This document shows, piece after piece, positions 21,952 to 32,145 of a DNA stretch of 64,000 nt. Each line of letters begins with the position of its first letter. The first letter of the stretch is position 1. This stretch comes from Morella rubra (lineage: Eukaryota > Streptophyta > Magnoliopsida > Fagales > Myricaceae): assembly GCA_003952965.2 (NCBI GenBank), contig CM025850.1:13970975-14034974 (forward strand). The letters are read 5' to 3'. Under the pieces are notes generated by a model. That model searched no databases and was not told the origin of the DNA. It saw only the letters and a list, made by a program, of their open reading frames with translations. Both the position numbers and the translations under genes were made by a program.

Positions 21952-23108
21952 GGGTTAATTACAGTTTCTCCCCACAAACTAGCAGTACTGCAATCTCAAA
22001 AACCTCCTAAACTACAACTCGTTGCAACCCACCACCCTAATGTATGTGTCACGTTTCAATTATGTTCAGGACCTGATTTTTCCGTTATATTGAATGTTTT
22101 TAGTTACACGTGACCAACACATGACCCCCATACCAAGTGAAAAGACCATAATGCCCCACGAACAGTGTGCATCGTTTTGTGTTGTCTTCTTCAACATTCA
22201 ACACTTACGTTTTCAAAATCATTTAGACACAGCTTGCCCCAAAACACGAACTCTTTACTTCTCTCTGAAATCATCTTCATCTTCATTCGCAATGGAAGCA
22301 TAGCCGCCGAAACATGTTTTTTCATTTGGCACAAAATCCCAAATTATTTAAACAAAATCAAGAAATACGTTACCATCTCTCTCTATAGTCTCTCCCTGAA
22401 AAGCTCATAGTTTTTCTTCACTCTTTTTTTGTTTTTCTCTTCGAGCACTAGGAGGAGAGAAACTTATTATACATGACTGCCACTTCAGGAGAGAGACTCA
22501 AACATATATATGAAAGACAAAGACCTAGCTAGAGTGTGAGAGAGAGAGGGGCAATGAAAGCATGCCTTGTCAGCCACTAGAGCTTCAACGGAGAGCCCTC
22601 ACCCGTCCCCTTGAACCCACTTAAAGATCCTTCACTACTCATGACAGCAGCTGATTGTAGCACAAAGTCATGACTTTCCAATCTTTTTCATAAAATATTA
22701 TAGAGAAATCTCTTTGGGATTCATTGCAAGTTGAATTCCAGGTTTGAAAAAATCGCAAAACGGATCGGAGATATGAATCCCACGGTTCTCAGTTTGTCAT
22801 GGCAGGGAGGAGTATGTTGGCAATGGTGGTCTTGCTACTTTTCTCAGTTCTCATTTTGTAGAAAAGCACTTCATTTCATAAATTCAATCCTCATTTCTTT
22901 TTCTATTTTCTTTTTTTTCTTTTTTTTTTCAGGCTGAGTGTGCCGGAAACTTGTATAACCATGGAAATCCCTGTTTTAAATGTGATAACGAGAAAACTAG
23001 GTCTCGAATATAATTGAAACGTGACACATACATTAAGGTGATGGGTTTCAAGTTTAGGGGACTTTTGAGATTGGAGTGTTATTTTGTGAGAGGAATTGTA
23101 ATTAACCC
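21952..23108. mobile_element. Second MULE-like element with long inverted repeats
   Basis: Terminal inverted repeats of about 150 bp (21952-22115 and 22955-23108) both start GGGTTAATTACA and share CAATCTCAAAA and AATGTATGTGTCACGTTTCA. The end sequence resembles the element at 388-1966, so the two probably belong to related Mutator-like families. The flanks are T-runs, so no clean target duplication can be read. The interior (22250-22930) includes a splice-acceptor-like polypyrimidine run ending TTCAGG near 22933 and may be captured gene sequence, but nothing is recognisable. Confidence 0.65.
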
Positions 23109-23470
23109 TTTTTTTAATCAAACAACAAAATCTCAAAAAATTTCACACAAATTCCAACACCTTTTCACAAAAACTTCAATATTTTTATTAAAAAAAACTA
23201 CTTTAAATCTTCTCTCTCCTTACTTTTTAACAAATACCATTATTTTTTTATTAAAAATATTTCATAAATATTCTCTTTCTCTTCAAATTCATTAAATCTT
23301 TTCTCTCTTTACTTTTTATAACTCGAATGAAAATCATTATACAATCAAATATTCTTAAACTTTTTCTTCAACTTTTTACAAACCGTCATACAAGTCAAAC
23401 TCTCAAAATTTTCTCCTAGAAATTCAAAATTCTTAAAAATTTTACTTGTCAAACATTACCTAAAACTTCT
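23109..23470 (+). repeat. AT-rich dispersed repeat, second copy
   Basis: This is the direct-repeat partner of 21640-21948 on the other side of the MULE-like element. It ends around CAAACATTACC. No coding content. Confidence 0.45.
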
Positions 23471-23657
23471 ATTTTCCACAATCATAATATAGTTATTATA
23501 TTTTTAGTTTGGCCTTCACAACAATAAATTCTTAACTTTGTCACTATCATTTTGGTTGTTAAAATGTTGGTAATTGAAAAGTATGAGTCCTTAGAATGAC
23601 AATCTTATTATAAGTCATTTTGATAGATATCACATCTCTGTCCATGACATCAGTAGT

Positions 23658-23848
23658 AAGTATTCACGCCCTAGACTCCATCGAGCTGCTGAGTCGGCAA
23701 GGGATTGACTTCCAAAGGAGCAAGTTGGAAGGGGTCGACTCGTCCCGATTTGCCGAGTTGATGATGTCCTCAGGGCTCGTCTACAATGACTCGGTGCTTT
23801 CCACAGCCCCTACAACATTTGTTGTCTGGATTGGAGGTCCAATAGAAA
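23658..23848 (+). pseudogene. Truncated CAF1 deadenylase pseudogene
   Basis: The sequence matches 26893-27113 of the intact CAF1 gene 3.2 kb downstream, beginning with CTCCATCGAGCTGCTGAG and running through the [17 protein letters not shown] region. A deletion of about 11 bases after NDSV shifts the frame and removes the W-V-T-F part of the motif. The part encoding the third catalytic Asp region is shortened, and homology stops near the W-x-G-G words. Only about one fifth of the gene remains, with no start and no other catalytic residues. The high similarity suggests a recent local or transposed duplication. Confidence 0.85.
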
Positions 23849-24685
23849 AAGGAGAGAGACAAATACTACATGGAATGTTTGCAAATCCAAAAAAAAAAAA
23901 ATCACATCCTAACTTGGTATTTTTTAAAGTATTAAAAAGGTACTAAACTAAGTGTTTGCAAACTTAAAATATTAGAAAAAATGTTATGTTACAAAATTTT
24001 TTAATGCAAACATAAATAATTCAAAATTTTTTAAAGACACATTGTGGATTCTAATCAGTGATGAGCTGGCATTTAAAAGCCACCTAGGCACAATTCGGTG
24101 AAATGTATAACAGGAACTTGGACGGAGGGACAAGATTTGCCTAAAAAACATAACACAAAGACAATTCAATTGAAATAGCTACTTCAGGGCTAAATTACAA
24201 AAGTTGCAGACCATACCTTTACTCTAAAACATAATAACAAAAAAATTCAAAATTAATTATCTTTTTATTTCAATAAATATAAAAAAAAATTCAATCAAAT
24301 TATTTCCCTTTCTAATTTTTCACTTAGACCCATAAAAATTTACTATTCATTACTTTTTCTCAAAATTCAATAAAACTTCAATTTAAATTTTCAAAAGATT
24401 TTGGTTGCAACCACTAAGCTTAACCCACAAGAACTAAAAACCAAAAGGACTCATTTAGATAATTTTTAAAGTGTCATCTAAACACAATTTTTTAATAATT
24501 TTCTCAAAAATAATTTATAACGAAAAATAATTTTTTTTTTTTCTTATTAACAGGCCAACAAACAAATTGGCCAAAACTTTCTAGGGCCATCAATTTGTAA
24601 GCGTATGGTTATGGAATATTGAACGAGTACTGAGAGAATTTTATTGTGTTTGTAGTCTTTTTACCTAGTCATGGATAGCAAGTAC
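23849..24685. other. Intergenic, AT-rich
   Basis: No gene. The segment 24230-24400 has weak similarity to the AT-rich dispersed repeat at 21640. Confidence 0.4.
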
Positions 24686-24686
24686 G

Positions 24687-24941
24687 GGGAATAATTCAAA
24701 TCAGACGGATTAAATTCATACTGTTTAGACGGATAGTATTAAATTTCAGCACATTTAATGACAACATATTTAATGACAACATGACTATAACACCTCAATT
24801 AATGAGAAAAATTTACCTGAATTAACCCAATGATCCAATCCTTCTCATTAATTGAGGTGATATGTACATCTGTTATTAGATATGTCAGAATTTAATTTTA
24901 GCACCTATCTAAATTTAAAGCGTTGGTTTGAATTATTTTCC
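24687..24941. mobile_element. MITE-like inverted-repeat element
   Basis: The left half begins GGGAATAATTCAAATCAGA. The right half, reverse-complemented, begins GGAAAATAATTCAAACCAA, and the two stay alignable. The centre holds an inverted CTCAATTAATGAGAA pair around 24800-24855. A related sequence with CAATTAATGAGGAG lies near 34240. No transposase, and the target duplication is unclear. Confidence 0.5.
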
Positions 24942-24944
24942 AGA

Positions 24945-26380
24945 AATTTTACTCGGTTGAAATTTTCACACTTGACACGAAAGGAAGAAAGAGTCGCCGT
25001 GTGGCTTTTCTGTTCACGGCCAGATACTGCTGACAAATGGTCATAGTCTTAGAGTGTCGGATTTCCGACGGAGCATCACAGCACGTAATATGTACATAAT
25101 TATCCAATGAAAGTAGACCACGCCAGCCCCTTACAAGGAAAGTAGACCGTCCCACTATTCCTTTAAAAATAGCGAGCAAGAAAAAAGAAGAGCATATGGT
25201 CCCACGCGGCTATTCCCACGACATCAAAAGAGGAGGAATAAAAAAAAATCAAATTAAAGAACTACTGTAATCTGCTTCCCTAACGGCACACTAATTTTCT
25301 TTGTTTTCTTGACTATAAAGGAAGACGGTGAGAAAATCCGTGACTTCATTAGACTTACCTCTGCTTGGGCTCTTTTCCATAGTTTTCCGGTACAGAATTT
25401 TTCCTTATATTAGATCAAACAAGATTACATGATTTGGACAATTTGGTTTGCTTTATTTACTCTCTCTTTTATTTATTTTGTTGTTTTATATTGTATTCGA
25501 TATTACTAGAAGTAACGAAGATTCTCTTGATGAAAAGTAAGAAAAATATTAAAATTTGTAAAAAAAGTAGTTGAAGTTTGTAAAGAAAAATTTAAATTTG
25601 TAAAAAATTATTAAAATTGGTGAAAAAATGATGGTGAATTGTTAGCCACTTAAAATGAATTTTTTTTTTTTGAAAAATAAGAAATTTGTCAGAAATTAAG
25701 GTATAGAAACTAATTTTTCTCTAGTAGAATGTATTTAGCTAATAGTTTGTATATAGAAAGATTATTTGAAAATATAGAATTTCATTTTGCCTATATTTGG
25801 GTATGTAACTTGACCTTACCACTTCACAAATTTTGAATACCCCAATTGAGAAGCTTCTATTGCAAATTTGTTTATAAGGAGAAGATTCTTCGCGTGTGTG
25901 TCAGACTCTTTTTTAATTGAGAGATTTAACACGTATAATATTTAATTAAAATTGACATAAAATATGAGTCAGTTCAAATTTAGGATCTTAGCTCTAATAT
26001 AATGTGAATCTAATATTCATCTCAAAAATTTAATATAATATTAAAAAAAAATTTTATAATTTAAGTTATATTCCCTACAAAAATCCCGGTAACTAATCAG
26101 GATTGTAAACACCAGCTAAAGATATTGGGGGCGGGAGTTGCCGCCCTATGTCAGAACCCTCCTTCTCGACCTACCACGCTGCTGGTAAAAATCAGGGTTG
26201 TAAAACGTGCATATCAGTGAGGAAAGGAGGCCAACGTGGACCGGGTCTCCCATCCACCACTTCCCCCAGTCAAAAGAAACTAAACGTGTTGAACCTAGAC
26301 GGTTGGACCCCACAACCTCAGCTCACTCCGAAATTCCGCTCCCTCTGGGTCGTCCGCTCCTTCCAGGCAACACCGCTTGA
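24945..26380. other. Intergenic region upstream of CAF1
   Basis: No gene. The distal part is AT-rich. From about 26100 the sequence becomes GC-rich and promoter-like, leading into the CAF1 core promoter. Confidence 0.45.
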
Positions 26381-26393
26381 CCTTTGTATATAA
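26377..26393 (+). promoter_or_regulatory. Likely CAF1 core promoter: W-box and TATA box
   Basis: A TTGACC W-box core (26377-26382) lies immediately before GTATATAA (26386-26393). This is about 140 bp upstream of the start codon, which allows transcription to begin near 26420 with a leader of about 110 bases. W-boxes bind WRKY factors and fit the known stress induction of plant CAF1 genes. That link is inference. Confidence 0.55.
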
Positions 26394-26533
26394 CCCACCC
26401 ACAACTCCCCCCTCTTCATCGCAACCAAAATCCAAACAGACCCCCCAACCGAACAGGAAGACTGCCTTGGTCTTATCTCTAAGGTCTTAGAAGAGCTAAA
26501 GTTTGTACACCGCGACGACTGTAAGCCTTGACC

Positions 26534-27376
26534 ATGATTGCAGAGGATCCGAATTTCAATATGAAGCCGATTCTGATCCGGGAGGTCTGGGCTGATAATT
26601 TGGAGTCGGAATTCGAGAAGATAAGGAGCGTGATCGATAGCCATCCGTATATTTCTATGGACACCGAGTTTCCCGGCCTGGTTATCCGACCGGCCGTAGA
26701 CCCAGCCAAGCCGTACTGCCGCAAACTTCGGCCCTCCGATCATTACCGGATTTTGAAATCCAACGTCGATGCCTTGAACATCATCCAGGTGGGGCTAACG
26801 CTCTCCGACGAAAATGGGAACCTTCCGGACCTCGGTGGTGGAAACCGGTTCATATGGGAGTTCAACTTCAAAGACTTCGACGTGGAGCGTGATGCTCACG
26901 CCGCGGACTCCATCGAGCTGCTGAGACGGCAAGGGATTGACTTCCGGAGGAACAAGGAGGAAGGGGTCGACTCGTCCCGATTCGCCGAGTTGATGATGTC
27001 CTCAGGACTCGTCTGCAACGACTCCGTAAGCTGGGTCACTTTCCACAGCGCCTACGACTTCGGGTACCTGGTGAAGATCCTTACGCGCCGGAACTTGCCG
27101 TCTGGGTTGGAGGAATTTCTGAAAATCCAGAGGGTGTTTTTCGGAAATAGAGTATACGACGTGAAGCACATGATGAGGTTTTGCCAGAGTTTGTACGGGG
27201 GGTTAGACCGGGTGGCCAGGACCCTCGAAGTGGACCGGGAGGTTGGGAAGTGCCACCAGGCCGGTTCGGACAGCTTGCTCACTTGGCATGCCTTCCAGAA
27301 GATGAGGGATGTGTATTTTGTAAATGATGGACCGGAAAAACATGCCGGCGTGTTGTATGGCTTAGAAGTCTATTAA
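26534..27376 (+). CDS. CAF1: CCR4-associated factor 1 (CAF1) poly(A) deadenylase
   Basis: This is a single-exon gene of 280 codons, the usual length for plant CAF1. The enzyme removes poly(A) tails from mRNA as part of the CCR4-NOT complex, in cytoplasm and P-bodies. The DEDD nuclease residues are all present: D43 and E45 in MDTEFPG, D175 in HSAYDFGYL, and H241 with D246 in HQAGSD. The [14 protein letters not shown] and [11 protein letters not shown] motifs are also conserved. The start is the ATG at 26534. A TTG two codons upstream is in frame but is not needed. The gene is GC-rich compared with its AT-rich surroundings. A W-box and TATA box precede it, and plant CAF1 genes of this intronless type are commonly stress-induced. 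A truncated copy lies upstream at 23658-23848. The identification is secure. Confidence 0.95.
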   Translation: MIAEDPNFNMKPILIREVWADNLESEFEKIRSVIDSHPYISMDTEFPGLVIRPAVDPAKPYCRKLRPSDHYRILKSNVDALNIIQVGLTLSDENGNLPDLGGGNRFIWEFNFKDFDVERDAHAADSIELLRRQGIDFRRNKEEGVDSSRFAELMMSSGLVCNDSVSWVTFHSAYDFGYLVKILTRRNLPSGLEEFLKIQRVFFGNRVYDVKHMMRFCQSLYGGLDRVARTLEVDREVGKCHQAGSDSLLTWHAFQKMRDVYFVNDGPEKHAGVLYGLEVY

Positions 27377-28045
27377 AAAAAATTCAAAATTATAATTATT
27401 TATTCTATTAAAAAAATTTGTTCGGTGCAGCTCTATTATTAAAATAAGCTAAGCTATTCTTTCCTCCTGCTGGTAGTTAGGCGTGGCATCCATTGACTAA
27501 AGAGTTCCATTCAAATTTGGGGCACATAAAAGGAAAAGTACGGATCCTCTTTAATTTAAATTTTATCACAGAGTCTATCTATTATCTATTATATCTATCT
27601 CTTTCTGAATTATACATAAAATTTTCCTCAAAAGAACTGTCTGATTGGAGCCGAATTTAATGTCTCTGAAATCGACTTTGTTTGTGGGAACTGGTCATTA
27701 ACCGGTGCTAGAAGAACGTACGAGAGAGATAATGTTTGAGAGTCTTAAGGTTGTATCTGAGGCCTCCTTTCGATCCTCCTCTTGCCCACAAGGTACGACT
27801 CTTTCTAAGGCCTTGTAATTGGTGAAAGTCAACTTCAATAATTTTAGGCACCATGCAGTTGCTTTGACCGAGTCTCCATATTGCTACTGCTAGCTAAGCG
27901 AAACAAGGATAGGTATTCTGCTTTTTGAATAGTCAATGTTCTCGTGTTTCTGGATTTCGTTTTTTAGGTATAACTTGACTTCATCTTCAGATTTTTTGTT
28001 TTCTTTGAAAATTATAAGTAAGCAAGAAAGGAAAGAGTTACAAGG
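27377..28045. other. CAF1 3' flank and intergenic
   Basis: No further gene. The first few hundred bases probably include the CAF1 3' untranslated region. Confidence 0.45.
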
Positions 28046-28049
28046 GAGA

Positions 28050-28395
28050 TCTAAGGGAAGGAGTAGAAGCATGAAAGATGTTTGTGGAGTCTATGATAAT
28101 GGTTCCATCAATAGAGCGGGAGGTGGCCCATTTGGCGAGGTGGTGTGCTATGATGTTAGCACTTTGGTAGACTTTTTCTTTCCTGCCGAAGACATGAAGC
28201 TTGGAACTAGTTGGAAGCTTGATATTGATATCCAAAATGAATGGCATGGTTGGATAGCTTGGATAACATCGAACGACTCTCCTTCGATGATGACGTCCGA
28301 GAGGCTCCACAATGAAGCCACGTTGATTGCAAGGGAGATGATCTCAGCGGCTTTTGCTTCTCCGGCAATAGGGGTGTCAAGGGCAACACTGAGAC
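28050..28395 (-). pseudogene. RNase H-like (RVT_3) fragment, C-terminal half
   Basis: The minus strand reads GEAKAAEIISLAINVASLW and then VIIEGESFDVIQAI, the central part of a plant RNase H-like domain of the reverse-transcriptase-associated type. A frame slip follows, and the end of the domain (SANIIAHHLAKWATS) lies in another frame. The N-terminal half is on the same strand at 29657-29848, beyond a solo LTR insertion. Such domains in plants usually derive from LINE-type retroposons, or are stray domesticated copies. It is broken and not functional. Confidence 0.6.
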
Positions 28396-29656
28396 TGTAA
28401 GAAATATGTCCTAAAAATTAATTATCTAGTTAATTATTTATTTAAATGTTATACATGTTTATATTTATTTATTAGGTAATATGTTGTGACATAAGAGGTT
28501 ACACGGATAATGTTGAGTGACATCGTAGAGAAGTCATGTCAATGATTATTGAATCGAAATGCGAGGAATATGACTTTTTAGTTCTTTGTTCACTTGATAA
28601 TTGTTCTAGACCAAGGTACATATTTATGTACAATAAGTCTACACTCGTTGTGCCTCTATTAAATAGAATGATGGATTCGTCATTGAGGTGACCTTAAGTA
28701 GTTGAGTGGGTGCACTATAAGAGTACATGCACTGAACAAGATCAAATATACCTTCAAGAAGTGATCATTGATGTTGAGAAGTATTCAGCATAATTTGTTT
28801 ATTATATCCTTAGACTTGAGAAGTTTATGCAAGTTTATTTATTGTGTACTTGTGCTTTGACCGAGTCAAGTGATGATGCTTTTTCTTGGTCAAATATTCC
28901 AGACAACATCAAGTCTTGTTGCATGATGAATAAGTTTGTATAATTACTCAATAAGGAATTCATCAATCTCTTTGTGAGATAGTATATTCAAGTATATCTG
29001 TATAGAATTGAACTCGAAAAGAAATTCTGGCCAAAGAAATTTTTGTGAAAATATTTTTCAAAATAATATATATAAATTTATTTATTTATTGTAAATTGTT
29101 TTGAAAATAATTTGGAGTCCAACGATTTACAATTAAGAATTATATGAGTTAGAGATTTAATCATTGATATTATTCCGATCCTATTAGCTCGGAATATAGT
29201 ATGGTGGAAGGACAAATAATTGTTAGTGAAAGGGATTTCACAAATCAATCTCAAATATTCAGGGTGAATAGTGATATGTTGATGGAATGATTCCAATTAG
29301 TATAAGCCCGAAATTAGGAATAAAAGAATATAATTAAAATAATGAAAAAAAAATTCATGTAATCCTACGGCCGAGATCTGAGATCCCTAACAATCTCACG
29401 CACTATCACAACTAGGATTTTATTTAAAAGGACAGACTATGAGATAGTCAGTTGTGGGTTGGCCATCAGGATCTTAGAGAAACCCTGTGACAGCTGAAGC
29501 ATGAAGAGGATGGAGGCAGAATATTTAGACTGCCATTGTGGAATCATAAAGACTCAAGATTGTGAAATAGACTAGAATTTGAAGATTGAAGATTGAAAAA
29601 TTCTCAAAAATCAAGAAAGAGAATTGTTAAGTAATTTTTCACAAGTCAAACTTTCA
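28396..29656. mobile_element. Solo LTR splitting the RNase H-like fragment
   Basis: This 1261-bp segment starts TGTAAGAAATATGTCC and ends in CA. It is flanked by GAGAC (28391-28395) and AAGAC (29657-29661), a 5-bp target duplication with one difference. The sequences on either side are consecutive parts of one RNase H-like domain, which defines the insertion limits independently. The start resembles Copia LTRs that begin with TGTTGGAAATATG. No internal region is present, so it is a solo LTR fossil. Confidence 0.6.
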
Positions 29657-29848
29657 AAGACCAGCTTGGATAGCGCCATTGGAGATGTTGCAAATGGCTG
29701 TTATCACTGTGAATTTGTCCTGTACTGTAACATCGAAGTTGAGTTTGACAAGATCGGGGGAAAGATTCCAACATGCTAATTCAACACGCATGAGGTATTT
29801 TGATGTTCGGAAAAAAGATCCTTTGGAGTTTGGACTGTCATAGCCCAA
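29657..29848 (-). pseudogene. RNase H-like (RVT_3) fragment, N-terminal half
   Basis: On the minus strand from 29848 the reading is MGYDSPNSKG, then LSPDLVKLNFDV, VQDKFTVITAICNISNGAIQ. This is the first strand pair of a plant RNase H-like domain (the usual form is K-x-N-F-D-G-A). The domain is cut at 29657 by the solo LTR and continues at 28395. Together the two pieces would cover about one domain. I infer a LINE-derived or stray domain, not a complete gene. Confidence 0.6.
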
Positions 29849-30084
29849 TCCATCGTTTGTGGGTTGGTCTCACCGATGTCGAGTCTTGTTGTGGAGCATC
29901 CATGTCATGTCCATTGCTAGAGCCGTAGATGTTAAGAATGAGTAAGATTGATATGCTAGAATGTAAAGCGAGGAGCAAGAATTTATAATGATTTTAATCT
30001 ATGCAGCCACGGGATCGTCCAAGAACTCACCCCCCTTAAAAAAGTTAACTCAAAAGGCCGGGAGGGAGCATCCAAGTCGTTGCT
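29849..30084. other. Intergenic between RNase H-like fragment and NB-ARC run
   Basis: No clear coding content. The last part (about 30040-30085) may belong to the coiled-coil/NB linker of the following resistance-gene relic. Confidence 0.35.
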
Positions 30085-30700
30085 CAAGTAAGTGGGAAGG
30101 GGTTGCGTGTGATTACTATTATCGGCATGAGAGGTATTGGAAGAGCACCCTTACATAGCTTGTATATGTTGATAACGAGGTAAAAGAGCATTTACACCTT
30201 AAAACATAGGTTTGCGGTACGAACGAGTTTGACATCATTGAGATAACAAAAACAATTCTGAAGACAATAGTTTCGTCATCTGATAGTAACAGGAAGAATC
30301 TAGATTTGCTTCAAGTTACATTGAAAGAGAAAATAATTAGACAAAAAAATTCTCATTGTTTTAGATGATGCTTGGAGTGAGAATTAAGATCATAGGGACG
30401 CTTTAAGCAATCCCTTTACATATAGGGCAAAATGGAGTAGGGTCATCGTAACCACATGGGGAGAGCATATTGTAGTAGTCATACGAAGTATTAAAACTCA
30501 TTGTCTAATGCAGTTATCAGAAGAAGATTGCTGGTCATTATTTGCAAAATGTGCATTTTGTGACGAAGACCCGAAGGCGTATCCAAAACTACAAGCAATA
30601 GATGAGAAATTCTTAAGAAGTGTCATGGTTTACCTCTAGCATCTAAGGCAACTAGGTCTTTCCTAATTGGATGTTGAATCCATTGCCAATAAGGTACGAA
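30085..30700 (+). pseudogene. NB-ARC resistance-gene relic, module A
   Basis: The order of a CC-NBS-LRR (RPP13-like/RGA type) NB-ARC domain is visible. A degenerate P-loop GMRGIGRAPL (about 30126) is followed by an RNBS-A region with FDIIEITKTIL. Kinase-2 LIVLDDAWSEN lies at about 30352, RNBS-B RVIVTTWGEH at about 30440, RNBS-C LMQLSEEDCWSLFAK at about 30510 and a GLPLAS-like motif at about 30630. The P-loop Lys-Thr is lost, and several stops and frame slips break it. NB-ARC proteins are intracellular immune receptors. This copy cannot function. Confidence 0.8.
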
Positions 30701-30714
30701 AATTCATCTCAATT

Positions 30715-31325
30715 TTCTCTTAATGCTTTTGTCAAGGAGATAAAACTAAAGATAAAAAGAGGCACTAGAGAGCCTAGACTATTTTGTAAAATATATATAT
30801 ATATATTCACTAGTCAGAAAAAAGGCGTTGGAGAGAAGTCAACAGAAAAATTGCCCTCGATAACAAAGACAATTCTAGAGACAATAGGTTTGCCAATTGA
30901 TAATCTAGAGATGTTTCAAGTTACAATAAAAGAGAAAATAATGGAAAAATTCTCATTGTTTTAAATGATATTTGGAGTGAGAATTATGTTGAAGAGGAGG
31001 CTTTAAGCAGTCCCTTTACATATGGGGCAGAAGGGATTAGGGTCATCATAACCACACGGGGAAAGCATGTTGCAATAGCAATGCATACTACTAAAACTCA
31101 TTGTCTAATGCAGTTATCAGAAGAAGATTGCTGGTCATTATTTGCAAAACATGCATTTCGTGAAGAGACTTAGAGGCATATCCAAAACTACAAGCAATAG
31201 GTAGAGAAATTCTTAAAAGTTGTCATGGTCTACTTTTAGTGGCTAAGGCAACTGGGTCTCTCTTAGGTGGATTGCATGCTGAATACCAAAGCTCTGCCAG
31301 GAAAGTATGGAAATCCGTCTTAACT
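30715..31325 (+). pseudogene. NB-ARC resistance-gene relic, module B
   Basis: It begins with the coiled-coil/NB linker (LNAFVKEIKLKIK, about 30720) and then jumps to RNBS-A, skipping the P-loop region. It continues through kinase-2 (about 30950), RNBS-B with ITTRGKHVAIA, RNBS-C (about 31110) and a degraded GLPLA (about 31225), ending near KVWKSVLTS. Corresponding words lie 600 bp after those of module A, so this is a tandem partial duplicate. Stops are present at kinase-2 and after RNBS-C. Confidence 0.78.
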
Positions 31326-32075
31326 TCTTTTAATGCTTTTGCCAAGGAGATACAACCAAAGATAAAAGAGGTATTTAAGATACTAGATTTTAGTAAAAGA
31401 AAAGGATGTCATCGGTCTAAAACAAGTTGTTGGAGAGAAGTTATCAAAAAAATTGCTCATGACTTATTTAGTTGATGAATTTTGCATTTTAGGTAGGATT
31501 GAGGATAAGCAGGCGATAATTGAGTCATTGTTCTTAGTTGCACTAAATGGCAAGGTTGTGTGGGATTATTATTGTCGGTTCAGAGGTATTGGCAAGACCG
31601 CCCTTCCTGAGTTGTATATGATGATAAGGGAAAAAAGAGTATTTCCACCATAAAACATAGGTTTGCATTTTGCATTTTGGACGAGTTTGACGTCTTTGAG
31701 ATAACAAAAATAATTCTGGAGACTGTATGTTCACAAACTGATAGTGACAGGAAGAATGTAGATTTGCTTCACGTAACATTGAAAAAGAAAATAAGGGAAA
31801 ACGATTTCTTATTGTTTTAGATGATGTTTCTAGTGAGAATTATGCTGATGGGGAGACTTAAAGCAATACATTTCCATTTGGGACACAAGGGAGTATGATC
31901 ATCGTAACCACACAAGGAGAGCATGTTGCAGTAGCCATGCTCAGTACTAAAACTCATTGGCTAAAGCAGTTTTCAGAAGAAGAATACTGGTCATTTTTTG
32001 CAAAACATGCATTTTGTGAGGCTTTAAGCAATCCTTTTATATGGTAGGGTCATTGTAACAACACAGGGATAACAT
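31326..32075 (+). pseudogene. NB-ARC resistance-gene relic, module C
   Basis: It starts with the same linker words as module B (FNAFAKEIQPKIKEV, about 31330). It then has the inter-domain segment with IEDKQAIIESL (about 31500), a P-loop with a change (RGIGKTALPEL, about 31580), RNBS-A, a kinase-2 with IVLDDVSSEN (about 31815), RNBS-B and RNBS-C (about 31970). It is the most complete of the modules at the 5' side but is broken by stops. No leucine-rich repeats follow. Confidence 0.78.
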
Positions 32076-32079
32076 GTTG

Positions 32080-32145
32080 CAGTAGCCAAACACATTAATT
32101 GTCTAGATTGGCAAGACCACCCTTGCGCGGTTGTCTATCATTTTT
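32080..32145 (+). pseudogene. NB-ARC scrap, module D
   Basis: A short piece reads IGKTTLARLS, a near-consensus P-loop end (IGKTTLA). It follows directly after a repeat of RNBS-B-like words and is the last trace of the reiterated NB-ARC run. Confidence 0.55.

Noticed and set aside
26528-26533. Alternative TTG start two codons before the CAF1 ATG
   Set aside because: The ATG at 26534 matches the family's usual N-terminus. A non-ATG start has no support.
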